DNA of 64,000 nt from Litorivita sp040371945 (lineage in GTDB: Bacteria > Pseudomonadota > Alphaproteobacteria > Rhodobacterales > Rhodobacteraceae), in NCBI RefSeq assembly GCF_040371945.1, contig NZ_BAABWS010000001.1, positions 1,178,001-1,242,000 on the forward strand. Direction: 5' to 3'. Shown here in pieces: positions 24,936-34,066 of this stretch. The position numbers and the translations under genes were made by a program. Under the pieces are notes generated by a model. That model searched no databases. It worked only from the letters and a program-made list of their open reading frames with translations, and was not told the origin of the DNA. The first letter of the stretch is position 1. Each line of letters opens with the position of its first letter.

Positions 24936-25985
24936 TCACGCCTCTTGCACCGCTTGCCACAGATAGGCGCCGTCGCTGCGCAATTCGCGCGTCACCAGCC
25001 CCAAGTGGTAGAGGTGGTTGAGATGGGCATAGGCCTCGACCATCGCCAAACCATAAGTGCCGCCGTCGATCTTGCGCTTGAACAGCGGCGGGAAACAGTC
25101 GCAGGCCGTTTGCGGCGTTTGCAGATGTTTGAGCAGCCGTTTGAGCGCGCCGTGGTGGTTTTCGATCAATTGCCGCATGCGGATCGGCAGGCCCGTGAAG
25201 GGCAATTTATGCCCGCCCAGCACCAGATGCTCCTCGCGCGCAAAGCCCTCCAGCCGCTCGCAGGCCTCCATCCATTCGCCGACCGGATCGGCCTCCGGCT
25301 CGGTGGGATGCACGCCGATATTGGGGCTGATCGAGCTGAGAATCTGATCCCCCGCGAGGACCAGATCGCCGGTCCGGCTCCATAGGGTGATATGTTCGGG
25401 CGCATGGCCATTGCCCATATGCACGTCCCAAATGCGCCCCGCCGCCTCGAAAGTGTCGCCTTGTTGCAAACGCCGATAGCCGATGCCCAAAGGATGCACG
25501 ATATCGGCGAAATTGAACGGGCGCTCATTGGCGCGTTTGTCGTAAATCTGCGCCTCCATCCCCGCGCGGCGCCAAAAGGTTTTCGCCGCCTGCGAGGCTT
25601 CGGTCTCGACATCGAGGATCAACATCCGCGTCATCAGATAGGCAGTGCGCGAGGTGACGATCTCGGCCCCGCGCTCTTGGAACCATCCGGCCATGCCGAC
25701 GTGGTCGGGATGGTGATGGGTGAGCAGGACGCGCGTCACCGGCTTGCCCGCCAAGGGGCCTTGGAGGATCTCCTCCCAAATCGCCACGGCGCGTTTGGAA
25801 TAAACGCCGGTATCGACCAAGGTCCAGCCGTCGCCATCATCAAGCGCATAGACATTCACATGGTCCAAAGCCATCGGCAACGGCATGCGCAGCCAAAGCA
25901 CCCCTTCGGCCACTTCGATCGCCGCGCCGGTTTGCGGCGGCGCGTCCCATGGCATCAACAGGGGGCTGAGGCCTTGGCGGCTCAC
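24936..25985 (-). CDS. MBL-fold metallo-hydrolase
   Basis: A 349-residue metallo-beta-lactamase-fold hydrolase. The zinc motif HxHxDH is in LLTHHHPDHVG, with later ligands in MGNGHAPEH and LAGDQIL. A C-terminal helical region (last ~80 residues) resembles the winged-helix tail of LACTB2-like or acyl-thioester hydrolases. Its start overlaps the acyl-CoA dehydrogenase stop (ATGA), so a role on an acyl-CoA or related ester is plausible but unproven. Confidence 0.9.
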   Translation of the reverse strand: MSRQGLSPLLMPWDAPPQTGAAIEVAEGVLWLRMPLPMALDHVNVYALDDGDGWTLVDTGVYSKRAVAIWEEILQGPLAGKPVTRVLLTHHHPDHVGMAGWFQERGAEIVTSRTAYLMTRMLILDVETEASQAAKTFWRRAGMEAQIYDKRANERPFNFADIVHPLGIGYRRLQQGDTFEAAGRIWDVHMGNGHAPEHITLWSRTGDLVLAGDQILSSISPNIGVHPTEPEADPVGEWMEACERLEGFAREEHLVLGGHKLPFTGLPIRMRQLIENHHGALKRLLKHLQTPQTACDCFPPLFKRKIDGGTYGLAMVEAYAHLNHLYHLGLVTRELRSDGAYLWQAVQEA

Positions 25986-27700
25986 GCGCTCAGCTCTTCA
26001 AGGCTCATCGAATAAAGCCCGCTTGCGCCCTGCATCGCCTGCTCAAGCAGGCTGGCATGTTCGGGCAAAAGCCGCGTGATATAGAAGCGCGCCAGTTTCG
26101 CGCGCGCGCCCTTGCCATTGGCGGCCAAGGCGGCCTTGAGATGGTAATAGCCGCCCAGAACCCGCGCAAATCCGGCCTGATAGGGCACGGCGCCAGCGAA
26201 ACGGTTGTTCAGATCGTCTTGCGCCACCAACCATTCGGTGGTCTCGCGCAGGGTCTCGCAGGCCTCCCACACCGCATCGCCCAATTCGGGGCAAAGCGCG
26301 CGGGCGTTTTCCACATCGGCTTCGATCTCGTCAAGGAAACGGTAGGCCGCCTCGCCGCCATCCATCATCTTGCGCGCCACAAGGTCCATCGCCTGAATGC
26401 CGTTGGTGCCCTCGTAGATCGAGGTCACGCGCACATCGCGGCTGTATTGCGCCGCGCCGGTTTCCTCGATGAAGCCCATGCCGCCATGGACCTGCACGCC
26501 CATTTCGGACACGCGAATGCCGGTATCGGTGCCAAAGCTTTTGGCAATCGGGGTCAAAAACGCCGCGCGCGCTTTCCATTCCGCATCGCCCGTCGCATTG
26601 CCCATATCAATCGCCACCGCACAGGCCAGCCCGATCGAACGCGCCGCGAATGTATCGGCTTTCATGGTCAAAAGCATCCGGCGCACATCGGCGTGATCGA
26701 CGATGGTGCCGCTCTTGTCGCCCACTGGCGTCGGCCCCTGCTTTCGGTCCAATGCATAGGCCAGCGCATGTTGATAGGCGCCTTCGGAAATCCCGATGCC
26801 CTGCGCGCCAACGGCCAGCCGCGCGTTGTTCATCATCGTGAACATCGCCGCCATGCCCTTATGCTCGGCCCCGACAAGCCATCCGGTCGCGCCGTCAAAT
26901 TCCATCACCGCCGTGGGCGATCCGTGAATGCCCATCTTATGCTCGAGGCTCACCACGCGCAGGCTGTTGGCCTCGCCAAGGCTGCCGTCGGCATTGGGAA
27001 TATATTTGGGCACCATGAACAGGCTGATGCCGCGCGTGCCCTCGGCCCCGTCGGGCAGACGCGCCAGAACAAGGTGGCACACATTGCCGCCGAAATCATG
27101 ATCGCCCCAGCTGATGAAAATCTTTTGCCCCGACACCGCATAGGTGCCGTCGCCCTTCGGCTCGGCCTTGGAGCGCAGCGCGCCGACGTCCGATCCGGCC
27201 TGCGGCTCGGTCAGGTTCATCGTGCCGGTCCATTCGCCGCTGATCAGCTTGGGCAGATACATCGCCTTGATCTCGTCGCTGGCGTGATGTTCGAGCGCCT
27301 CGATCTGCCCTTGCGTGAGCAGCGGGTTGAGGCCCAGCGCCATGCAGCTTGCGCTCATCATATCGTTGAGCGCCGTGGTCATCGCAATCGGCAAGCCCAT
27401 GCCGCCGTATTCGGGATCGGCCGAAATCCCGACCCAGCCGCCCTCGGCAATCGCGCGAAATCCGCCATCGAACCCTTTGGAGGTGCGCACAACGCCGTTT
27501 TCCACCTTGGCCGGATACAAATCGCCATTGCGGTTGAGCGGCGCCAGAACCTCTTCGCACATCCGCCCCGCTTCGGTGAGAATCGCATCGGTCACATCGG
27601 CGCTGGCTTCGGCGAATTTCTCGGTTGCGGCGACCTGATTGAGGCCGACGATATGCTCAAAGATGAACTTGTAGTCGGCAACGGGGGCGCGGTAAGGCAT
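25982..27700 (-). CDS. Acyl-CoA dehydrogenase with C-terminal extension (DmdC-like)
   Basis: A 572-residue flavoprotein of the long acyl-CoA dehydrogenase subgroup with an extra C-terminal domain, as in 3-methylmercaptopropionyl-CoA dehydrogenase (DmdC) and relatives. The FAD/substrate motif MNLTEPQAGSDVG and the catalytic-Glu region SIYEGTNGIQAMD are intact. Electrons would go through ETF to the ETF-QO encoded near 18 kb. It is the first gene of a pair with the metallo-hydrolase. The substrate is not predictable. Confidence 0.92.
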   Translation of the reverse strand: MPYRAPVADYKFIFEHIVGLNQVAATEKFAEASADVTDAILTEAGRMCEEVLAPLNRNGDLYPAKVENGVVRTSKGFDGGFRAIAEGGWVGISADPEYGGMGLPIAMTTALNDMMSASCMALGLNPLLTQGQIEALEHHASDEIKAMYLPKLISGEWTGTMNLTEPQAGSDVGALRSKAEPKGDGTYAVSGQKIFISWGDHDFGGNVCHLVLARLPDGAEGTRGISLFMVPKYIPNADGSLGEANSLRVVSLEHKMGIHGSPTAVMEFDGATGWLVGAEHKGMAAMFTMMNNARLAVGAQGIGISEGAYQHALAYALDRKQGPTPVGDKSGTIVDHADVRRMLLTMKADTFAARSIGLACAVAIDMGNATGDAEWKARAAFLTPIAKSFGTDTGIRVSEMGVQVHGGMGFIEETGAAQYSRDVRVTSIYEGTNGIQAMDLVARKMMDGGEAAYRFLDEIEADVENARALCPELGDAVWEACETLRETTEWLVAQDDLNNRFAGAVPYQAGFARVLGGYYHLKAALAANGKGARAKLARFYITRLLPEHASLLEQAMQGASGLYSMSLEELSA

Positions 27701-27820
27701 GTCTGTCTCCTCCGAATGCGGCCCGATCCGGCCGCCGGCTCTTGAAATTCCACTTTGCGGAATATCCTATAGCCATGCGAGAGGCGGACAACCGAAACGC
27801 CGCGTCACGGGAAACCGCGA

Positions 27821-28795
27821 ATGACCAAGACCAAAGTGCTAGAATTTGACGCAGCCGGAATTGCTGCAGCTGCATCCATTTTGCAAGGCGGCGGACGCGT
27901 GGCCTTTGCGACCGAAACCGTCTTTGGCCTCGGGGCCGATGCGCGCAACGGGGCGGCGGTCGCCTCGATTTTCGAAGCCAAGGACCGCCCCGCCTTCAAC
28001 CCGCTGATCGTGCATCTGGCGCAGGCCGCCGAGGCGCGCAAATACGCTACGTGGAGCGATCAGGCCGAAACACTGGCGCGCGCCTTCTGGCCTGGGCCGC
28101 TGACCATGGTATTACCGCTGCGCGCGGGGCACGGCCTGTCCGATCTGGTGACCGCCGGATTGCCCAGCGTCGGGCTGCGCGTGCCCGCCCATCCGGCGGC
28201 GCAGGCTTTGCTGCGCGCCTTTAGCGGGCCGGTGGCCGCGCCCTCGGCCAATCCCTCCGGCAAGATCAGCCCCACCAGCGCGGCCCATGTTCTGGCCGGT
28301 CTGGACGGGCGGATCGAAGCGGTTCTGGACGGCGGCAATTGCGCCGTTGGGGTCGAATCGACCATCATCGGATTTGGCAGCGACGGCGCGCCGGTTCTGT
28401 TGCGCGCGGGCGGCGTGGCGCGCGAAGAGATCGAGGCCGCGCTTGGCGCGCCGCTGTTGGACCGCACCGCCGCCCAGGCCGGTGCCATCACCGCCCCTGG
28501 GCAGATGCAATCGCATTACGCGCCCGCCCTGCCCGTGCGGCTGGGTGCCGATGCGCCGCGCGAAGGCGAATTGATGCTCGGATTTGGCGCGGTGGCGGGC
28601 GATCTGACCCTCTCGGCGCGCGGCGATCTGCGCGAGGCGGCGGCCAATCTGTTTGCCCATCTGCACGCGCTGGACGCCATGGCCAAGGCCCGCGATCCCG
28701 CCCCCACCGGCATCGCCGTCGCGCCCGTCCCGATGCAGGGCCTTGGCGCCGCGATCAACGACCGGCTCGCCCGCGCCGCCGCCCCGCGCGGATAG
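27821..28795 (+). CDS. L-threonylcarbamoyladenylate synthase (Sua5/YwlC type)
   Basis: Makes threonylcarbamoyl-AMP from threonine, bicarbonate and ATP for the t6A37 modification of ANN-decoding tRNAs. The 324-residue length indicates the two-domain Sua5 form. Motifs are ATETVFGLGADA, the KxR-type KDRPAFNPL, APSANPSGKISPT and ESTIIGF. The C-terminal Sua5 domain begins after APGQMQSHYAP. Confidence 0.95.
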   Translation: MTKTKVLEFDAAGIAAAASILQGGGRVAFATETVFGLGADARNGAAVASIFEAKDRPAFNPLIVHLAQAAEARKYATWSDQAETLARAFWPGPLTMVLPLRAGHGLSDLVTAGLPSVGLRVPAHPAAQALLRAFSGPVAAPSANPSGKISPTSAAHVLAGLDGRIEAVLDGGNCAVGVESTIIGFGSDGAPVLLRAGGVAREEIEAALGAPLLDRTAAQAGAITAPGQMQSHYAPALPVRLGADAPREGELMLGFGAVAGDLTLSARGDLREAAANLFAHLHALDAMAKARDPAPTGIAVAPVPMQGLGAAINDRLARAAAPRG

Positions 28796-28887
28796 GGAAG
28801 CAAGGCAACCGGATAAAGCGAACGGCGCGGGCGAAGCGCACAGGCAAAGACCGCGCGCCAACCGCTGCCAAAGCCCGCGGTTTTCGC

Positions 28888-28926
28888 ACCGACGCAATAC
28901 CGACAAAATACCGACGTGTTACCGAC
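28888..28926. repeat. Four ACCGAC repeats at exact 11-bp spacing
   Basis: ACCGAC begins at 28888, 28899, 28910 and 28921, each separated by five variable AT-rich bases (GCAAT, AAAAT, GTGTT). The array lies in the 214-base gap between the converging sua5 and yqgE genes. The spacing is about one helical turn, as in protein-binding arrays, but no binding protein is known to me. Confidence 0.75.
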
Positions 28927-29009
28927 AGCGAAAATACGCCGCTATTGCGCCGCGCAAAGGCCGCCGCAAATCCCGATGTCCAGATGATCGCCCGCCCCAG
29001 CCCGAGGCT

Positions 29010-29597
29010 TTAGGCATGGCCCGCCGTGCTCGACAGGGCCAAGGCGCTGACCCCCAAAGTCTTGAGCGCCGCGCCCCATTTTTCGCCATCCTCGGCGGCA
29101 AAGACAAGCTCGGGGCTGGCATCGCACGACAGCCATCCATTGGCGGCGATCTCGGCCTCCAGTTGCCCCGGACCCCATCCGGCATAGCCCAAGGCCATCA
29201 CCACCTGATGCGGGCCGCAACCTATTGCAATATCGTGCAAAATATCCATCGTGGCGGTCATGCCGAACTCGTCGTTGACCTCCAAAGTGCCCTCGTCCGT
29301 GCCGTAATCGGCAGAGTGCAAAACAAAGCCGCGCCCATGCTCGACAGGGCCGCCGAAATGCACCGGAAGGCGGATCATCTTGGGCCGCGACGATCCGGCG
29401 GGCGCATCGATGCCCAGCTGCTCCAGCAGGTCTTCGAGCCGCAAATCGGGGGTGGGTTTGTTGACGATCAACCCCATCGCCCCCTCGTCGGAATGGGCGC
29501 AAAGATAGATCACGCTGCCCTCGAACCGCGGATCCCCCATGCCCGGCATGGCGATCAGCAGTTTACCCGTCAGGTTCTCTTCCATTCGGATCGTCAT
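29010..29597 (-). CDS. YqgE/AlgH family protein
   Basis: A 195-residue protein of the UPF0301 family (YqgE/AlgH). Recognisable parts are GKLLIAMPGMGDPRFEGSVI, GAMGLIVNKP and the central GGPVEHGRGFVLHS. The biochemical role is not established; AlgH influences alginate and virulence regulation in Pseudomonas. The start at 29597 encodes MTIRMEENLTG; an internal ATG five codons later is possible. Confidence 0.92.
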   Translation of the reverse strand: MTIRMEENLTGKLLIAMPGMGDPRFEGSVIYLCAHSDEGAMGLIVNKPTPDLRLEDLLEQLGIDAPAGSSRPKMIRLPVHFGGPVEHGRGFVLHSADYGTDEGTLEVNDEFGMTATMDILHDIAIGCGPHQVVMALGYAGWGPGQLEAEIAANGWLSCDASPELVFAAEDGEKWGAALKTLGVSALALSSTAGHA

Positions 29598-29837
29598 ATC
29601 CGGATCAACACCCTTGTTTTATTGGCCCAAGTCGCTGCGCGCGCTCGTGTTAGCGGTTCTTATACCTGCGCATGTTTAATAGAATGTAGCGCCAGATGCG
29701 CCACGGCAAGCCCCGCAATAAAATTGCACCCCAAATCGCGGCACTTTGCCTGAAAATCCCGCGCGGCTCGGGGATATTTCACCGCCCTCGCCACAAAGTG
29801 AGTTGGCAATCCGTGCAGCAAAAGGCATGTGTTTTCT

Positions 29838-30659
29838 ATGATAAAACGCCCGTCCCTGACCGCATTGAGTGTTGTGATCGCCGCCGGCTGCGCGGCGCTC
29901 GCACCATTGCCCGCCCCCGCAAACCCCTATGCGCAAAACGTCGAACTGCGGATTTTGCGCGGCTGGCGCAGCGACGGAAACGAACATATCGCCGCCTTGC
30001 AATTGATACTGGCCGAGGGGTGGAAAACCTATTGGCGCGCACCGGGGGATGCGGGATTGCCGCCCGTGCTGCATTGGCAAGAATCCCAAAATATTGACAC
30101 AATATCAATCATTTGGCCGACACCCGAGGTGATCGACCAAAACGGCATGACCTCCATCGGCTATCATGGTGATGTGGTTTTACCGCTGCGGATCAAGGTC
30201 CAAGAGGGCGGCAAGGCACAGATCAACGGCACGCTGCAGATCGGCGTTTGCAAGGATATCTGCGTGCCGGTCACGCTGAAGCTGCGCGCCAATCTGCCCG
30301 CCGTTGGCAACTCCGATCCGCGCATTCACGCCGCCATCGCCGACCAACCGCTCAGCGCCAAACGCGCGGGCGCGGGCAAGGTGCGCTGCGCCGTGCAGGT
30401 CATCGACGGCGGTTTGCGGCTGACGGCGCAAATGCCGCTGCCCTCCACCGGCGCGCCCGAACATGCGATTATCGAAAGCCGCGATCCGCAAATCTGGGTC
30501 TCCGAGGCGCAGACAAAACGCAATGGGGCCACGCTGACTGCCACGGCGGATTTGATCCATATGACCGGCGCGGCTTTTGCTTTGGACCGTGCGGGATTGC
30601 GCTTTACCGTTCTGGGCCGCGAGCGCGCGGTGGACATCCAAGGCTGCGCCGGAAACTGA
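29838..30659 (+). CDS. Exported DsbD N-terminal-like protein
   Basis: A 273-residue protein with a signal peptide (hydrophobic residues ~5-25, ending in PAPANP). The body resembles the DsbD alpha domain (Pfam DsbC/DsbD_N). IGVCKDICVPVTL carries the Cys pair separated by four residues, and GWKTYWRAPGDAG is typical of the group. The membrane and thioredoxin domains of full DsbD are absent. It is probably a periplasmic thiol-disulfide carrier. A GTG three codons earlier is an alternative start. Confidence 0.82.
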   Translation: MIKRPSLTALSVVIAAGCAALAPLPAPANPYAQNVELRILRGWRSDGNEHIAALQLILAEGWKTYWRAPGDAGLPPVLHWQESQNIDTISIIWPTPEVIDQNGMTSIGYHGDVVLPLRIKVQEGGKAQINGTLQIGVCKDICVPVTLKLRANLPAVGNSDPRIHAAIADQPLSAKRAGAGKVRCAVQVIDGGLRLTAQMPLPSTGAPEHAIIESRDPQIWVSEAQTKRNGATLTATADLIHMTGAAFALDRAGLRFTVLGRERAVDIQGCAGN

Positions 30660-30673
30660 TTTAAATCAATATC

Positions 30674-33600
30674 TTATGCCCGATGCCGCCCCAGCGTGCG
30701 CAGGGCCATCACCGCATAGGCCAGCAGCAAGAACAGCGCCATACCGGCGATAAACACCATAAAGGCCCCGCCCAGACCCGAGACCGGAAGCAGCCCGCCC
30801 AACGGCCCTGCCATCTGCCCCCAAACCGCCACCGCGCCCATGGTCGCGCCCAGCCATATGGCCATCACCGCGACGCCCAAAACCGCCGCCCCGCGCAGCC
30901 CCGCCATGCCCGCGCGCCGCAGGCGCAGCGCCCGTTTGAAAGCGTCGATCTGGTGGCGCAGATCCGATTGCATCGCCATCAGCGCCGGCACCACCAAAAG
31001 CACCAGAACCATGCCAAAGCCGAGGCCATAGACCAAGGTGATCACCGTGGGTTTGAGAAACTGCGCCTGCTGCGATTGCTCGTAAAGCAAGGGCGCCAAG
31101 CCCAGAACCGTCGTCATCGTCGTAAGCATCACAGGGCGCAAGCGGTCGGCCGCGCCGTCAATGATCGCCGGAACAAGGCCGCGTTTCTCCGAATATTCGT
31201 CAATCGTGGTAACCAAGACGATGGAATCATTGATGATAATTCCCGTCATGCCCAATGCCCCCACGACCGAGAACATCGACAAAGGCACCTCCCAAATCCA
31301 ATGCCCCCAGATCATCCCGACAAGGCCGAAGGGAATGATCGCCATCACCACCACCGGCCGTGTCCAGCTTGAGAAGACCCAAGCCAGCACCAAGTAAATC
31401 CCCGTCAAGGTCAGCGTCAGGCCCAGCATCGCATCGTTGAGAAATTCGTCCTCCTGCTCGCTCAGCCCCGACAAACGCCAATCGACCTGATGCTTGGCGG
31501 CAATCTCGGGCAAAATCTCGGTTTCCAGTTGCCGCAATATCTCTTCGGCGCGGGCCGGATCATCCTCGGAAATATCCCCCGTCACCGAAATCAGCCGCAG
31601 CCCGTTTTCGCGCCGCACCGTGGAAAACCCGTCGCGCCGCGTGACCTTGACGATATCGGCCAAGGGCACATATTCGCCCGCCGCCGTGCGCATTTGCATC
31701 CGCTCCAAGAAATCGGCGGTCAATTCGCCCTCGGGCAATTGCACGCGGATCGAGGCCGAGCGCGGCCCGTCGGGGTAGGTCGCCGCCTCGATGCCGCCGA
31801 CGCGGGCGCGCAGCACCCGGCCAAGCCCGTCGATGGTAAAGCCCAAGGCCTGCCCCTGCGCGGTCAGATCAAGGATCAGTTCTTCCTTGTCATAGGCAAG
31901 GTTGTCCTCGACCGCCGAGACTTCGGCAAAGGGCAAAAGCGCCTCTTTCAAGGCCTCTGCCGCGGATTTGAGCGCCTCGGCGCTGGCCCCGTAGAATTGC
32001 ACGTCCAAAGCCTCGCCGCCCGGACCGGAGCGCCAGCCGCGAAAGCTGACCTCTTCGGCAAGCGGGTGATTGCGCACCGCGTCCTGCAAATCGGCAACAA
32101 AGACAAAACTCGAATAGGGGCGCAGGTCCGCATCGATCAGTTCAATCGCGATCCCGCCCAGCAAATCGGCATCCTTGGTATCCGCGCTGGCCAAGGGGCG
32201 GCCCGAATTGCCGCCCACTTCGGCGATCACATAATCAATCGGGCTGGTGCCGTATTTCTCTTCATATTCGGCGGCAACCTGCGTGGTGGCGCGCTGCATC
32301 TCGCGCATCATCGCCAAAGTATCATCGCGCGTCGCACCGGGCAGCATGGCGAAATTTCCGGTGACCGAACCGCGCTCGGGTGCATTGAAGAACCGCCATT
32401 TCACCTCGCCGCCGATCAGGAGCGACACCTGACTGGCCAGCAGCAAAAGCACCACGCCGATCACCGGATACCGAAACATCACCACGGCTTTCATCGCAGG
32501 GCGAAACAGCGCCGAGCGCGCCCATTCAAAGCCGCGGTTCACCGTGCGCGAGGGCCAGTCATACCAATGATCCTTTCCCGCCGAGACCAAAGCGTGGCTC
32601 ATGTGGTTGGGCAGAATGAGGAAACATTCCACAAGGCTCGCGGCCAGAACGGCGATCACGGTGATCGGGATATCGCCGATCAAATCGCCAAAGCGCCCGC
32701 CGATCGCCGTCAGCCCGAAAAACGCGATGATCGTCGTCAGCGTGGCGGAAAACACCGGCAAGGCCATGCGTTTGGCAGCCGTCTCGGCGGCCACGACCGG
32801 CCCCTCGCCGTAATCGCGCACCCGCGCATCGGCATGTTCGCCCACAACGATGGCATCATCGACCACGATCCCGAGGGTGATGATCAACGCAAACAGCGAG
32901 ATCATATTGATCGTCATCCCCATCATATACATCATCGCAATCGCGGCGAGCATCGACACGGGGATCCCCGCCGCCACCCAAAACGCCGTGCGCGCATTGA
33001 GGAAGAGGAACAGCAAGACCACCACAAGCCCCAGCCCCATCAACCCGTTGTCGAGCAAGATATTGAGCCGCGCCGAAATCGCTTCGGCCCGCGTGCGGAT
33101 CAAATCGATGCTCACCCCTTCGGGCAGGGTGCTCTCCAATTCGGCGGCCACCTCTTCGACGGTGTGCTGGATCCCGATCGCATCCCCGCGCGCCGAGCGG
33201 TCGATGCGCACCGACATGGCGGGATTGTCCCCGACGAAATAGCTGCGGTTGCGGTCGATCCCCTCAAGGCGCACATGGCCGACATCCGCCACCGTCAGGG
33301 TCGATCCGTTCGCGCCCGTGCGCAAGATAATGCCCGCGATGGCCTCGGGCGTGCGTTTCTCGACGCCGGTGCGCAGCCGCGCATTGGCCCCGTCCACATC
33401 GCCCGCCGGATCGGCATCGACCTCTTCGGCGATGGCAGCGGCGATCTCGGCCATGGTGATGCGGTGCTCGATCAGGCTGGCGCCGGTGACCTCGATAATG
33501 GTTTGCGGCGCGGCGACGCCGCGTATGGTGGTGCGGGTGACGCCTTCGGCAAACAGCCGCGTGACCAATTCATCGGCGAAGAGGCCCAATTGCGCCGTCC

Positions 33601-34063
33601 CGACAGGTCCCGTGATCACCACATCGGTCACACGGTCGCGCCACGCGCCGCGCACGACCGAAGGCTCTTCGGCCTCTTCGGGCAAGGTCGTGACCGCATC
33701 CACCGCCGATTGCACATCATCGGCGGCGCGGCTCATTTCATAACCCGGCTCGAACTCGAGGCTGATCGTGGCGCGCCCTTCGCGCGAGGTGCTCGAAGCG
33801 CTTTCGACCCCCTCCACCGCCAAAAGCGCAGGCTCCAATGGCTGCACGATACCGGCATCCACATCCTCGGCCCCCGCCCCGTCCCACGCGACGCTGACCG
33901 AGACCGTATCGACGATCACATCGGGAAAGAATTGCGCGCGCATACGCGGTGCGGCAGCGGTGCCCAGCACCAAGAGCACCACCAAAAGCAGGTTCGCCGC
34001 CGTGCGGTGGCGGGTGAAATAGGACAGGATACCGCCCGCCGCCGGAGGGATGGCGCGCACCAT
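30674..34063 (-). CDS. RND-family efflux pump inner-membrane transporter
   Basis: A 1129-residue AcrB/MexF-like proton-driven exporter. It has the usual 12-helix core with two large periplasmic loops. TM4 carries the proton-relay pair in VVDDAIVVGEH. The N-terminus FTRHRTAANLLLVVLL is typical of this branch. Unusually, after the normal end an ~80-residue tail adds two further hydrophobic segments (about residues 1050-1077 and 1090-1115). It starts three bases after the adaptor gene, forming an operon without a visible outer-membrane factor. The substrate is unknown. Confidence 0.94.
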   Translation of the reverse strand: MVRAIPPAAGGILSYFTRHRTAANLLLVVLLVLGTAAAPRMRAQFFPDVIVDTVSVSVAWDGAGAEDVDAGIVQPLEPALLAVEGVESASSTSREGRATISLEFEPGYEMSRAADDVQSAVDAVTTLPEEAEEPSVVRGAWRDRVTDVVITGPVGTAQLGLFADELVTRLFAEGVTRTTIRGVAAPQTIIEVTGASLIEHRITMAEIAAAIAEEVDADPAGDVDGANARLRTGVEKRTPEAIAGIILRTGANGSTLTVADVGHVRLEGIDRNRSYFVGDNPAMSVRIDRSARGDAIGIQHTVEEVAAELESTLPEGVSIDLIRTRAEAISARLNILLDNGLMGLGLVVVLLFLFLNARTAFWVAAGIPVSMLAAIAMMYMMGMTINMISLFALIITLGIVVDDAIVVGEHADARVRDYGEGPVVAAETAAKRMALPVFSATLTTIIAFFGLTAIGGRFGDLIGDIPITVIAVLAASLVECFLILPNHMSHALVSAGKDHWYDWPSRTVNRGFEWARSALFRPAMKAVVMFRYPVIGVVLLLLASQVSLLIGGEVKWRFFNAPERGSVTGNFAMLPGATRDDTLAMMREMQRATTQVAAEYEEKYGTSPIDYVIAEVGGNSGRPLASADTKDADLLGGIAIELIDADLRPYSSFVFVADLQDAVRNHPLAEEVSFRGWRSGPGGEALDVQFYGASAEALKSAAEALKEALLPFAEVSAVEDNLAYDKEELILDLTAQGQALGFTIDGLGRVLRARVGGIEAATYPDGPRSASIRVQLPEGELTADFLERMQMRTAAGEYVPLADIVKVTRRDGFSTVRRENGLRLISVTGDISEDDPARAEEILRQLETEILPEIAAKHQVDWRLSGLSEQEDEFLNDAMLGLTLTLTGIYLVLAWVFSSWTRPVVVMAIIPFGLVGMIWGHWIWEVPLSMFSVVGALGMTGIIINDSIVLVTTIDEYSEKRGLVPAIIDGAADRLRPVMLTTMTTVLGLAPLLYEQSQQAQFLKPTVITLVYGLGFGMVLVLLVVPALMAMQSDLRHQIDAFKRALRLRRAGMAGLRGAAVLGVAVMAIWLGATMGAVAVWGQMAGPLGGLLPVSGLGGAFMVFIAGMALFLLLAYAVMALRTLGRHRA

Positions 34064-34066
34064 GGC

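Noticed and set aside
26057..27745. Open frame of 562 codons on the plus strand
   Set aside because: Antisense shadow of the acyl-CoA dehydrogenase.
28796..29009. A CRISPR array at the ACCGAC repeats
   Set aside because: Repeats are six bases with five-base spacers, far too short for CRISPR, and no cas genes are present.
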